Origin: Pseudoxanthomonas daejeonensis
GTDB lineage: Bacteria > Pseudomonadota > Gammaproteobacteria > Xanthomonadales > Xanthomonadaceae
Length of the DNA: 64,000 nt
Assembly: GCF_010093205.1 (NCBI RefSeq)
Contig: NZ_PDWN01000014.1
Coordinates: 46,581 to 110,580, forward strand
Direction: 5' to 3'
The translations under genes were made by a program, and so were the position numbers. Shown here in pieces: positions 56,528 to 64,000 of this stretch. How positions within the stretch are numbered: position 1 is the first letter of the stretch; each line of letters begins with the position of its first letter. The notes below the pieces were generated by a model. That model saw only the letters and a program-made list of their open reading frames with translations. It was not told the DNA's origin and searched no databases.

Positions 56528-56851
56528 GGAGGCTCCCGTCAGGCGCCACCCCGCGAAAGCAGGATGGGACACGCATGAAAGGGAGCGAAGCGAGGGCCAG
56601 GCGAGTGCGGCGTGGCCGTGCGGAGCGCGCGAGGCAGGCCAAGGGACCTGCGCGCCCATCGTACTCCATGCGTCCCCCGACGAGCCGACGGGCCGCCTGC
56701 GCACCCGCGCGCGTGAACGCGCCGTGGAGGTTCAGGTCGTGCAACCCCCGAAGCCGGCGGCGTCGCGGAATTGACGCGATGTGCGCCAATTCGTCACACG
56801 GTCTCCCGCAGGCGCGGAGTACACAGAAGCCCCCCCGAGGAGGACACACCC

Positions 56852-57454
56852 ATGGCGAAGAAAGTCGATTCCGCCCAAGTCACCGAACTGCTGCTGCAGG
56901 CGCTGGAAACCGAGCGCGGCGGCATCAAGATCTACACCGCCGCGATCAAGGCCGCGCAGAACGAAGACCTCAAGAAGGAATGGGGCGAGTACCTGGACGA
57001 GACCCGCACCCACGAGAAGGTGCTGACCACGGTCTTCACCGAACTGGGCCTGGATACCGAAGCCAGCAGCCCGGGCCGGGAGATCGTCGCCCATCACGGC
57101 AAATCGCTGGTGGCCGCGATCGAAATGGCGATCGCCAAGGCCACCCCGGAGGCCGCCGAACTGGTCGCCGCCGAATGCGTGGTACTGGCCGAAACCAAGG
57201 ACCACCAGAACTGGGAACTGATCGGCCGCGTCGCCGACCAGGGCGGCCCCCACGCCAAGGTGCTCAAGGCCGCGCACGATGCGGTCGAACAGGACGAAGA
57301 CCACCACCTCTACCACACGATGGGCTGGTGCCGGGAACTGTGGATCCAGAGCCTGGGCATGCCCGCGGTGCTGCCGCCGCCGGAAGAAGAGAAGAAGGTC
57401 GAGACCGCGATCGGCGCGGCGCGCGCCGAGCAGGCGCGCGAGGAATACCTGTAA
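56852..57454 (+). CDS. Ferritin-like four-helix-bundle protein
   Basis: A 200-residue helical protein. Candidate metal-binding residues lie in ETERGGIK (E19/E21), THEK (H54, E55), ETKDHQNWE and EDHHLYH, as in rubrerythrin/DUF892-like bundles. A long acidic C-terminus follows. The start at 56852 has AGGAGGAC upstream. The function (iron storage, peroxide reduction or none) cannot be decided. The upstream gap 56528-56851 is 324 bases: I see no gene in it beyond the ribosome site and presumed promoters. The gap after it, 57455-57763 (309 bases), also shows nothing convincing. Confidence 0.75.
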   Translation: MAKKVDSAQVTELLLQALETERGGIKIYTAAIKAAQNEDLKKEWGEYLDETRTHEKVLTTVFTELGLDTEASSPGREIVAHHGKSLVAAIEMAIAKATPEAAELVAAECVVLAETKDHQNWELIGRVADQGGPHAKVLKAAHDAVEQDEDHHLYHTMGWCRELWIQSLGMPAVLPPPEEEKKVETAIGAARAEQAREEYL

Positions 57455-57763
57455 GCGACGGACCGGGGCGCAGCCGCCATCCTTCGGCTGCGCTTCGCTG
57501 CCCATGCAGGCGGATGCAGCGGGCACGCTTGCGCTGGGGCAAGCGATACGCACGCCGATGGACCTGGCTCTCCTGGCCGCGGCCTGCAACGCTTCGGCGG
57601 GCGTTGGATATTCGGCGACGTGATCGCGCGTCGTTACCACGGGTGACGTGCGCGCCTGCCTGATCGCGACGGGAATCAGCTTCGTACCGAGTGCCGCCAG
57701 CGCCCCCGGCGTGGCCTTCCACCTTCGCATCGATGCCGGCCCCGCGTCCCTCACGCACCTCAC

Positions 57764-59461
57764 TCACGGCGACGCAATGTGCTCCGCCGCCGGCCCCGCA
57801 CCCCGCACCCGCGCGACGGCCGCGCGCAGGTCATCCAGCCCGTACGGCTTGCGCAGGATCTCGATGCCAAGTTTCGCGGCTTCGTCGCCACCGGCGCCGG
57901 CAAACCCGCTGGTGAGCAGCACCGGCAGTTCCGGCCGGCGCTGGCGGATCTCGCGGGCCAGGTCGATGCCGCTGGTGCCGCCGGGCATCATGATGTCGGA
58001 GAACACGAACGCCACCTGGCGGTTGTTGGCCAGCGCACCCAGCGCGGCCTTCGCGCTCGCCGCGTGGATCACCTCGTAGCCGATGCCGTGCAGCAGCTCC
58101 TCGACGAACGCGGCCACCTCGGCGTCGTCTTCCACCAGCAGGACGCAATCGGTCGAGCTGCCGGTTGCCTCGGCCACGTGCGACTCGATCCCGGCGCTGG
58201 CGGTCGGTGTCTGGTGCGAGCGCGGCAGGCGCAGGGTGATCGTCGCCCCCTGGCCGGGCTCGGAATCGATCGCCACCGAGCCGCCGGACTGGCGCGCAAA
58301 CCCATAGACCTGGGCCAAACCCAGGCCCGAACCCTTGCCCACGTCCTTGGTGGTGAAGAATGGTTCGAACACCCGCGCCTGCACCTCCTCGCTCATGCCC
58401 GAGCCGGTATCGCGGATCGCCAGGTGCACGAACTCCCCGGTCTCGTTGATCGCGTCCTCCACGACGTTGCGGCCGCTGATGGTGATGGTTCCGCTGCCGG
58501 CCATCGCATCGCGCGCGTTCACCGCCAGGTTGAGGATCGCCAGTTCCAGTTCGCCCGGGTCGACGAGCACCGGCCACAGGTCCGGCGACAGCTCCAGCTG
58601 CAGGCGGATGTCGCCACGCAGGCTGCCGTGCAGCAGCTCGGCCATGTCGCCGACCAGCCTGGGCAGGTGGACGGTCTCGGGCCGCAGCGCGCGGCTGCGC
58701 GAGAACGCCAGCAGCTGCCGGGTCAGCCCGGCACCGCGCTGGGTGGCCTGGCGCATGCCGCGCAGCATCCGTTCGCGGCGCTCGGGGCGGTCGCTCATCT
58801 CCAGCATTTCCAGGCCGGCGGAGATGACCATCAGGATGTTGTTGAAATCGTGGGCGACGCCACCGGTCAGCTGGCCCAGCGATTCCAGCTTCTGCGTGTG
58901 GCGCAGGGATTCCTCCACGCGGGCGCGCTCGGCCATCTCGTCGCGCAGCTGCAGGTTGACCGCCTGCAGCTGCGCGGTGCGCTGTTCCACCAGCGCCTCC
59001 AGGCCGGCCGCCGCCGCCGCATGCGCCTCCATGAAGTCGCGGATCTCCAGCTGGCGCTTGCGCGCGCGCAGCGCCGCCTGCATCACGCTGACCAGGGTGA
59101 TCGGCTCCACCGGCCGCTCGATCAGCGACACGTTGCCCAACCGCGCGACCTGGTCGCGGCGCCACGCGGTCACCTGCGGATGGCGGTGGCGGCTGCTGAG
59201 CATGGCGATGGGCAGGTCCGACCACGGCGGCTGTGCGGCGACCCAGCCGGCGAGCCGGTCCAGGTCATGGCCGAACAGGCCTTCCTCGGCCACGAACGCC
59301 GCGCCGGCGCCCTCGCCCAGGCCGGCCAGCAGCGCGTCGTAGTCCGCGCAGATGCACGCGACGATGTCCGCGCGGGCGAGCAGGTCGGCCACCGTGCTCG
59401 CATCGCGTCCGATCGGGGCCAGCACCAGTACCCGCCGGCCGATCTCCTCAGTCGCTTGCAC
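57764..59461 (-). CDS. Hybrid histidine kinase/response regulator coupled to KaiC-like ATPase
   Basis: A 565-residue cytoplasmic signalling protein. The N-terminus (about 1-135) is a receiver-like but degenerate domain without the usual aspartate cluster. A coiled coil (about 140-190) leads to HisKA with H204 in GGVAHDFNN, a HATPase domain (NLAVNARDAM; DTGSGM; GKGSGLGL) and a C-terminal receiver with phosphoacceptor D489 in VFSDIMMPGG. No membrane span is present. The start is GTG at 59461 and overlaps the kaiC-like stop by 14 bases, so KaiC-like protein is likely its input or partner. The output is unknown. Confidence 0.85.
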   Translation of the reverse strand: MQATEEIGRRVLVLAPIGRDASTVADLLARADIVACICADYDALLAGLGEGAGAAFVAEEGLFGHDLDRLAGWVAAQPPWSDLPIAMLSSRHRHPQVTAWRRDQVARLGNVSLIERPVEPITLVSVMQAALRARKRQLEIRDFMEAHAAAAAGLEALVEQRTAQLQAVNLQLRDEMAERARVEESLRHTQKLESLGQLTGGVAHDFNNILMVISAGLEMLEMSDRPERRERMLRGMRQATQRGAGLTRQLLAFSRSRALRPETVHLPRLVGDMAELLHGSLRGDIRLQLELSPDLWPVLVDPGELELAILNLAVNARDAMAGSGTITISGRNVVEDAINETGEFVHLAIRDTGSGMSEEVQARVFEPFFTTKDVGKGSGLGLAQVYGFARQSGGSVAIDSEPGQGATITLRLPRSHQTPTASAGIESHVAEATGSSTDCVLLVEDDAEVAAFVEELLHGIGYEVIHAASAKAALGALANNRQVAFVFSDIMMPGGTSGIDLAREIRQRRPELPVLLTSGFAGAGGDEAAKLGIEILRKPYGLDDLRAAVARVRGAGPAAEHIASP

Positions 59462-60965
59462 GGGAGTCGCCTTGCAACAGGGGCTCCGCGCTGCCGATGT
59501 AGGAAGGTGTACCGGAGAAGATGCCGCTGAACTCGCGCAACGGCGGACCCAGCGACAGTCCCTGGTGGCTCAGGCCGAACTCGCGGATGGTGTGCTCGTG
59601 GTCGCCGCTGCGCTTCTTCACCACCGACAGCGCGCGCCGCACCACGCCGCCATGTTCGAAGTAGCGCAGCATCAGCACCGCGTCGCTGAGGTAGCTGATG
59701 TCCAGCGGCGTCTCGATCGGTCCGACCAGGCCGTGCTGGGCCAGCACCAGGATGGTCAGCACGCCCTGCTGGGCCAGGTAGCTCAGCAGCTCGTGCATCT
59801 GCAGGATCAGGAAGCGGCCGTCCGGCATCGCGTTGAGGTAGCCGTTGAGGCTGTCGATCACCACCACGCGCGCGTGGTCGCGGTCCACCCGCTGGCGCAC
59901 GATCGCGGCGAACTCGCCCGGCGACATTTCCGCCGGGTCGATCTGCTGGAACAGGATGTGCCCGCTGTCGATGGCTGGCTGCAGCGGTATGCCCAGCGTC
60001 CGGGCGCGCGCCTCGATGGTGCCGCGGCCCTCATCGAAGGCGAAGATCGCCGCCATCTCGCCGCGCTGCGCGGCGGAGATGGCATAGGTCAGCGCCAGCG
60101 ACGACTTGCCCACGCCGGCCGCGCCGATCAGCAGCGCGTTGGTGCCGCGCTCCAGTCCGCCGCCCAGCAGCCGGTCCAGCTCGGCGTTTCCGCTGGGCGT
60201 GAACTCGCCGACGAAGGTGGCGTGATGCTCGGCCGCGACCAGGCGCGGGTAGATCTGCAGGCCGCCCTGCACGATCTTCATGTCGTGGAAGCCGCCGCGG
60301 AAGCCGATCCCGCGCATCTTGACCACGCGCAGGCGGCGGCGCTCGGAGCCGTAGTCGATGGCCAGCTGCTCCAGCAGCACCACGCCGTGGCAGATCGAAT
60401 GCAGCTGCAGGTCGTTCTCCTGCGAGCTCATGTCGTCGAGCATGATCACCGTGCACTGGCGGCTGGCGAAGAAGTGCTTGAGCGCCAGCACCTGGCGCCG
60501 GTAGCGCAGCGAGTTCTGCGCCAGCAGGCGCAGCTCGGACAGGCTGTCGATCACCACCCGGGTCGGGCTGGTCTCGGCGATGCGGTCCAGGATCAGCTTG
60601 GTGGTCTCGGCCAGCTCCACCTCGGCCGGATGCAGCACGGTGATCTCCCGGCCCGGATCGAGCGTGGTCTCCGGCGGCACCAGCTCGAAGATGTCCACGC
60701 CGGCCAAGTCCCAGCCATGGCGGTTGGCGACCAGGTGCAGCTCGCTCTCGGTCTCGGACAGGGAGATGTACAGCACCCGCTCGCCCTTGCGCGCCCCCTC
60801 CAGCAGGAACTCCAGCGCCAGGGTGGTCTTGCCGGTGCCCGGCCGACCCTCGTAGAGGTACATGCGGTTGGCGTCGACGCCCCCACCGAGGATGTCGTCC
60901 AGTCCCGCGTTGCCCGTGGAGATCCGCGAGACGTTGTCAGTCGTGGCGCTGGAACCGCTTTGCAT
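59448..60965 (-). CDS. KaiC-like double-domain ATPase
   Basis: A 505-residue protein made of two RecA-like ATPase domains as in KaiC. The first Walker A is GRPGTGKTT (residues 40-48) with acidic catalytic SLSETESEL; the second is GAAGVGKSS (near 285). The C-terminal half keeps the KaiC tail architecture (IREFGLSHQGLSL ... FSGIFSGTPSYIG). At the KaiC phosphosite region, the cyanobacterial Ser-Thr pair is replaced by S424-Y425 in DISYLSDAV. No kaiA or kaiB is nearby. The ATG at 60965 fits; the frame upstream is non-conserved. It probably signals through the coupled hybrid kinase rather than a circadian clock. Confidence 0.88.
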   Translation of the reverse strand: MQSGSSATTDNVSRISTGNAGLDDILGGGVDANRMYLYEGRPGTGKTTLALEFLLEGARKGERVLYISLSETESELHLVANRHGWDLAGVDIFELVPPETTLDPGREITVLHPAEVELAETTKLILDRIAETSPTRVVIDSLSELRLLAQNSLRYRRQVLALKHFFASRQCTVIMLDDMSSQENDLQLHSICHGVVLLEQLAIDYGSERRRLRVVKMRGIGFRGGFHDMKIVQGGLQIYPRLVAAEHHATFVGEFTPSGNAELDRLLGGGLERGTNALLIGAAGVGKSSLALTYAISAAQRGEMAAIFAFDEGRGTIEARARTLGIPLQPAIDSGHILFQQIDPAEMSPGEFAAIVRQRVDRDHARVVVIDSLNGYLNAMPDGRFLILQMHELLSYLAQQGVLTILVLAQHGLVGPIETPLDISYLSDAVLMLRYFEHGGVVRRALSVVKKRSGDHEHTIREFGLSHQGLSLGPPLREFSGIFSGTPSYIGSAEPLLQGDSRASD

Positions 60966-61203
60966 GGTGACTCCTTTGTCCTGCCCGGATCCGCAGCGGC
61001 GTCCGCTGCTGGACCCTCGATGCCGGTGCGTGCCAGGCGGGAGACTCCCCACCGCCGGTCGACCGTTGCGGCGCGACCCGGGTGCATGACCCGGATAACG
61101 GGGGCCCCGTGTACGACGTCGGTGTCCCGTTGACGACTATGAACGGGCAGGCGTGAAGGCGGCATGGGCGCCGCGCGACACGCGCCGATCGTCGCAACGG
61201 GCG

Positions 61204-61512
61204 CTACAGCCGCTCCACCGCGCTCGCGCGGATCAGCACCGTGTCCTGGCGGAAGCGCCGTTGCAGGTCTTCGCGGTAGGCCGCCCACCAGCCGTGGTCG
61301 ACGTGCTCGGCCATCACCTCCAGCAGCACGACCTCGTCGCGCTGCACCGCGCCGCGGTCGTCCTCCCATGCTCCCGCCGCGGGCGAACGCAGGAACGCGG
61401 TGACGCCACCGAAGCGTTCGGTAAGTTCGGTGCGGACCCGGTCGTAGAGCGCCTTCGGGAAGGCGCTGCCGGCGTTGTCGTAGAGCGGAAGGAAGAGCTG
61501 GACGAGGTGCAT
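61204..61512 (-). CDS. Conserved hypothetical protein
   Basis: A 102-residue soluble protein (MHLVQLFLPLYDNAGSAF ... TDLRFGGVTAFLRSPA-type) with a hydrophobic first strand and several charged helices. I do not recognise a family with confidence, though the HLVQLFLPLYDNAG start is conserved-looking. The ATG at 61512 is used; a GTG at 61515 is possible. Upstream 61513-61539 is short and 60966-61203 downstream holds no gene. Confidence 0.55.
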   Translation of the reverse strand: MHLVQLFLPLYDNAGSAFPKALYDRVRTELTERFGGVTAFLRSPAAGAWEDDRGAVQRDEVVLLEVMAEHVDHGWWAAYREDLQRRFRQDTVLIRASAVERL

Positions 61513-61539
61513 CACGGATGGCCTGTTGCGCGGGATGTC

Positions 61540-61938
61540 TCAGCCGCCGGCCAGGCCGCCGCCGGCGCGGCCGGGCAAGGCGCCCTTCTTCTCCGCGTCC
61601 GGGTCGTCCAGGTCACCGACTTCGCTGTCGACACCGGCCTTGGGATCGGGACGGCCAGCGTTGTCGGTTTGACTCTGAGCGCCAGGCTTCTTTCCGTCCT
61701 GCGGCGTGGCCTGCGGCCGCGGATGCGGCTTCTGGTCGCCGCCGACCGGACGGTCATGGCCGCCCTGTTCGCGGCGCACCTGCGTTTCCGACGCCGACGG
61801 CTGCCGGCGGTGGTCTTCCAGTGCGCTGTCCTGGCGCTGCTCGGCGGTGTCCTGCTGCGCCTCCCGGTCGGTCCGGCCGTGCGTGCCGGCCGTGCCAACG
61901 CTCTTCTGCCCGCTGCGCGTGCCGCTGTCGATTCCCAT
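61540..61938 (-). CDS. Disordered hydrophilic hypothetical protein
   Basis: A 132-residue protein almost wholly composed of Gly, Gln, Arg, Asp, Pro and Ser, with no predicted fold. An AGGAAC site precedes the ATG at 61938 and the frame is intact, which supports translation. The composition resembles stress-associated or DNA-binding low-complexity proteins, but I assign no function. It may be cotranscribed with the gene at 61204. Confidence 0.5.
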   Translation of the reverse strand: MGIDSGTRSGQKSVGTAGTHGRTDREAQQDTAEQRQDSALEDHRRQPSASETQVRREQGGHDRPVGGDQKPHPRPQATPQDGKKPGAQSQTDNAGRPDPKAGVDSEVGDLDDPDAEKKGALPGRAGGGLAGG

Positions 61939-62114
61939 GGGAGTTCCTGGTGGGCGCGGCGATGTGCGCGCCCGGCCACCCTCGCAGACGACGCGTTACC
62001 GCACGCGCGTTCCGGCGTGAAAACCCGCTTTACGAATGACCGCTGCACGACCGGCGTCGCGACGGGCACCGCGATGCCGGCGCATGGCGAAGCGACGCGC
62101 GCGGCAGGCGCGAC

Positions 62115-62145
62115 GCAGGAACAGCGGGGCAAGCCCCGCCCTACG
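62115..62145. repeat. REP-like element at the end of the autotransporter gene
   Basis: A palindrome CGGGGCAAGCCCCG with TAC tail (minus-strand GTAGGGCGGGGCTTGCCCCG) has the GGGCTTGCCC core. The TAG stop codon of the autotransporter lies within its edge (62143-62141). The rest of 61939-62114 has no gene. Confidence 0.6.
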
Positions 62146-64000
62146 GCGCCAGCGTCGCCCTCGCCGGGCGCAGGTCCGCGCCCAGGTCGCGCTGCAGCAG
62201 GACCGACCAGGCGGTGTCGTCGTAGCGTCCGCCCAGTGCGCGGGTGCCGTCGAAGGTCCAGCGCCAGCCTGCACCGATGTCGCCGGCCAGCGCCACGCGC
62301 AGCGCGCCCTGGCTCTCGTCCCACGGCGCGTCCAGCGCGAAGGCCGCCTGCGGCGTGCCGGCGAACGCGGCGCGCACGGTCGCGTCATTGCCGCCCAGCC
62401 ACTGCCGGTAGCGCAGGTCCAGGTCCAGGCCGATGCGGCCGCGCCTGGGCAACATCCAGTCCTTCGCATAGCGCACGCCGGCCAGGCCGGACCACGCTTC
62501 CCGCGATGAAGCCCCGGCGACCAGTTCCAGTCCGGTCGAACCCTGCTCGCGGAACGCGTCGCCGTGTTCGCGCACGTAGTCCATGCCCACGAATGGCGAC
62601 ACGCGTCCGCCGCCGACCTGCAGGTCGCGCCGCGCTTCGCCATACATCCGCCCCTGCCGCAGCGTGCGCTCGGACCCGGCCAGCGAAGACCGGCCCACGC
62701 CCAGTTCGATCGGACGCCGCACGAGCAGGTCCGCATCGACATACGAAGCGATGGCGGTCGCCTGCCAGCCGTCACCGCCATAGCGCGCGTGCACGCTGGC
62801 CACCGGCGTGCGCGCATCGACCACGCCGCCCATGCCGTCGAGCTGGGTGCGCGAGTCCAGCTGCGCCACGCTGCCACCGACCTGCCAGGCCGCGTCGAGC
62901 CGCCAGGTCTGCCCCGCGCTGAATCCGCCGCTGGACTGCCAGCCGCCGACGTAACCCACGTTGGCGATGGGTTCGGCCCAGCTGCCCTGCGCCTGCACCG
63001 CGGGCAGCGCATCCAGCTGCCGCTCCAGGTGCAGCGACAGGTCGGTCAGTTGCCGGTCGAGCATCCGCGGCGCCAGCGCGTGCGCCTGGCCGGACAGGCT
63101 GTCGAACGTGCGCCGCGCCTGGTCGATCGAATCGAGGTGCTGGATCGCCGCTGCCGATTCGAGGAAGCGCTGCTGCGCCACGTCCAGCCCACCCGGTGGA
63201 CGCCCGGCCAGGCCATCGCCGATGCGGAACGCATCGTCCAGGCGCGCGCCGACGCCCACCTGCAAGGCGGTCGCGCCCGCCGCGACCATGGCGCTGGACA
63301 GCGACACACGCGTGGCATCGAAGATCACCTCGTTGGCGGTGTAGCGCAGGCTGCCTTCCAGGAACAGCGTGCGTGCGCCATTGAGATCACGTCCCCACGC
63401 GACGAACGTGCCGCTCACGCCGCCGTCGGCGCGCAACACCTGGATCGCCGATGGCGCGGTCGGCAGCACCCAGCCTTGCGAGGTGCCGCCGGCCAGCAGC
63501 AGCGCGCCATCGAGGGCGGCGCTGCCGGTGACCTGCAACGGGTCGCCGAGCACGGCGACCATCGTCCCGGTCGCGCCCTGCGTGTAGTTGCCCTCGATCC
63601 GGCGCGGGCTGTCCTTCGCGCACAGGTTCAGGCCGGTGCCGCAGCGATGGCGCAGGTTGAGCACTTCCTCGTTGACCACGTTGCCGCGCACCGTGCCGGT
63701 CAGCCACAGCTCGCTGGTGCCCACGAAACCCATGCCGGTGAAGTCGTGATGGACGAACACATCCGAGACCAGCGTGTCCCACACGACCAGCGAGGTCCCG
63801 GCGATCTCCGTCTTCCTGAAGCGGTAGTCACCGTCGGCCAGGTTGACCCACCCGCCGCCGGCAGCGCCGCCATGGACGAACAGGTTGAAGTCGCTCTGCC
63901 GCCCCCCGGTCATGCCGAACTCGGGCCAGGTCAGCGGATACACCGCCTCGATCGTGCAATCGGCGGTCACCGGTGCCGGACACAGCACGCTGGCGACGGG
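62141..64000 (-). CDS. Autotransporter C-terminal fragment (type Va barrel), partial
   Basis: The reading frame is open to the last base of the window, so the N-terminus is missing. What remains (about 620 residues) begins with strand-rich passenger-like sequence (GGGWVNLADGDYRF; GNYTQGATGTMVAVLGDP) and then the autotransporter beta-domain (about the last 300 residues: GSWAEPIANVGYVGGWQSSGG, YGEARRDLQVGGGRVSPFVGMDYV). Such proteins display a passenger outside the cell. The end is unusual: residues after LLQRDLGADL are RPARATLAP, not a terminal aromatic, and the stop lies in a repeat. Confidence 0.8.
   Translation of the reverse strand, partial: PVASVLCPAPVTADCTIEAVYPLTWPEFGMTGGRQSDFNLFVHGGAAGGGWVNLADGDYRFRKTEIAGTSLVVWDTLVSDVFVHHDFTGMGFVGTSELWLTGTVRGNVVNEEVLNLRHRCGTGLNLCAKDSPRRIEGNYTQGATGTMVAVLGDPLQVTGSAALDGALLLAGGTSQGWVLPTAPSAIQVLRADGGVSGTFVAWGRDLNGARTLFLEGSLRYTANEVIFDATRVSLSSAMVAAGATALQVGVGARLDDAFRIGDGLAGRPPGGLDVAQQRFLESAAAIQHLDSIDQARRTFDSLSGQAHALAPRMLDRQLTDLSLHLERQLDALPAVQAQGSWAEPIANVGYVGGWQSSGGFSAGQTWRLDAAWQVGGSVAQLDSRTQLDGMGGVVDARTPVASVHARYGGDGWQATAIASYVDADLLVRRPIELGVGRSSLAGSERTLRQGRMYGEARRDLQVGGGRVSPFVGMDYVREHGDAFREQGSTGLELVAGASSREAWSGLAGVRYAKDWMLPRRGRIGLDLDLRYRQWLGGNDATVRAAFAGTPQAAFALDAPWDESQGALRVALAGDIGAGWRWTFDGTRALGGRYDDTAWSVLLQRDLGADLRPARATLAP

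Noticed and set aside
56528..56851. Short plus-strand open frames before the ferritin-like gene
   Set aside because: They lack ribosome sites and show no conserved protein features, and they lie over a normal intergenic region.
57455..57763. Possible small gene between the ferritin-like gene and the hybrid kinase
   Set aside because: Open frames exist on both strands but extend antisense into real genes, and no start with a ribosome site or recognisable motif was found.
1..64000. CRISPR arrays, tRNA or rRNA genes, insertion sequences
   Set aside because: No regularly spaced direct repeats, cloverleaf with a T-loop consensus, ribosomal RNA signature or transposase was seen. The only repeats are the small palindromes described.

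Overview
The window is a GC-rich stretch of chromosome with short intergenic gaps and frequent 4-nt ATGA/GTGA gene overlaps. Gene content and protein style suggest a gammaproteobacterium of the Xanthomonadaceae/Lysobacteraceae (Lysobacter, Luteimonas or Pseudoxanthomonas-like). Supporting points are minCDE, a LexA2-imuA-imuB-dnaE2 mutagenesis cassette, gcvP behind a tandem glycine riboswitch, an M2 peptidyl-dipeptidase lipoprotein, a PlpD-type patatin and several small dispersed palindromic repeats. No tRNA, rRNA, CRISPR array, insertion sequence or prophage was recognised. The genus call is inference.

Layout. 1-4340: small housekeeping and accessory genes (PH-like membrane protein, M15 peptidase, cytochrome b561, DNA glycosylase with DUF423, SRPBCC/GyrI-like protein). 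4592-6608: a DesK/NarL-type two-component pair whose regulator 3' end is partly duplicated downstream. 6757-9810: GNAT, minC-minD-minE and a small HExxH protein. 9958-14565: an OmpR-type two-component system divergent from a PAP2-EptA lipid A modification pair. 14650-18585: M2 peptidase, a conserved hypothetical and a Bcr/CflA-like efflux pump. 18815-21949: promoter, tandem glycine riboswitch and gcvP. 22170-24077: a trypsin-like protease with a very acidic propeptide, and a lipoprotein. 24216-28095: a TIR-transmembrane-TPR protein divergent from a class IV aminotransferase/sulfotransferase pair. 28300-32667: catalase HPII, amino-acid permease and a histone H1-like protein.

32716-40207 is one minus-strand run: lexA2, imuA, imuB, dnaE2, alkB-like and a GIY-YIG/T5orf172-like gene. 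All are coupled by overlaps or gaps of 9 nt or less, and a perfect 8-2-8 dyad covers the lexA start codon. This is an SOS mutagenesis operon apparently extended with a direct-reversal dioxygenase and a nuclease-like protein. 40499-45819: GH30 glycosidase, PlpD-type patatin autotransporter and a DUF4199/membrane-anchored LuxR pair. 45935-54924: an 8.7-kb cyclic beta-glucan synthase gene plus a coupled small gene. 55218-57454: cold-shock protein, YkgJ-type protein/methyltransferase pair and a ferritin-like protein. 57764-60965: a double-domain KaiC-like ATPase coupled to a hybrid histidine kinase, with no KaiA or KaiB. 61204-64000: two small hypotheticals and a C-terminal autotransporter fragment that runs off the window.

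The best candidates for something not well described are the extended mutasome operon, the KaiC/hybrid-kinase pair with a Ser-Tyr pair in place of the Ser-Thr phosphosites, the TIR-TPR membrane protein, and palindromic repeats that sit inside dnaE2 and at the autotransporter stop codon.
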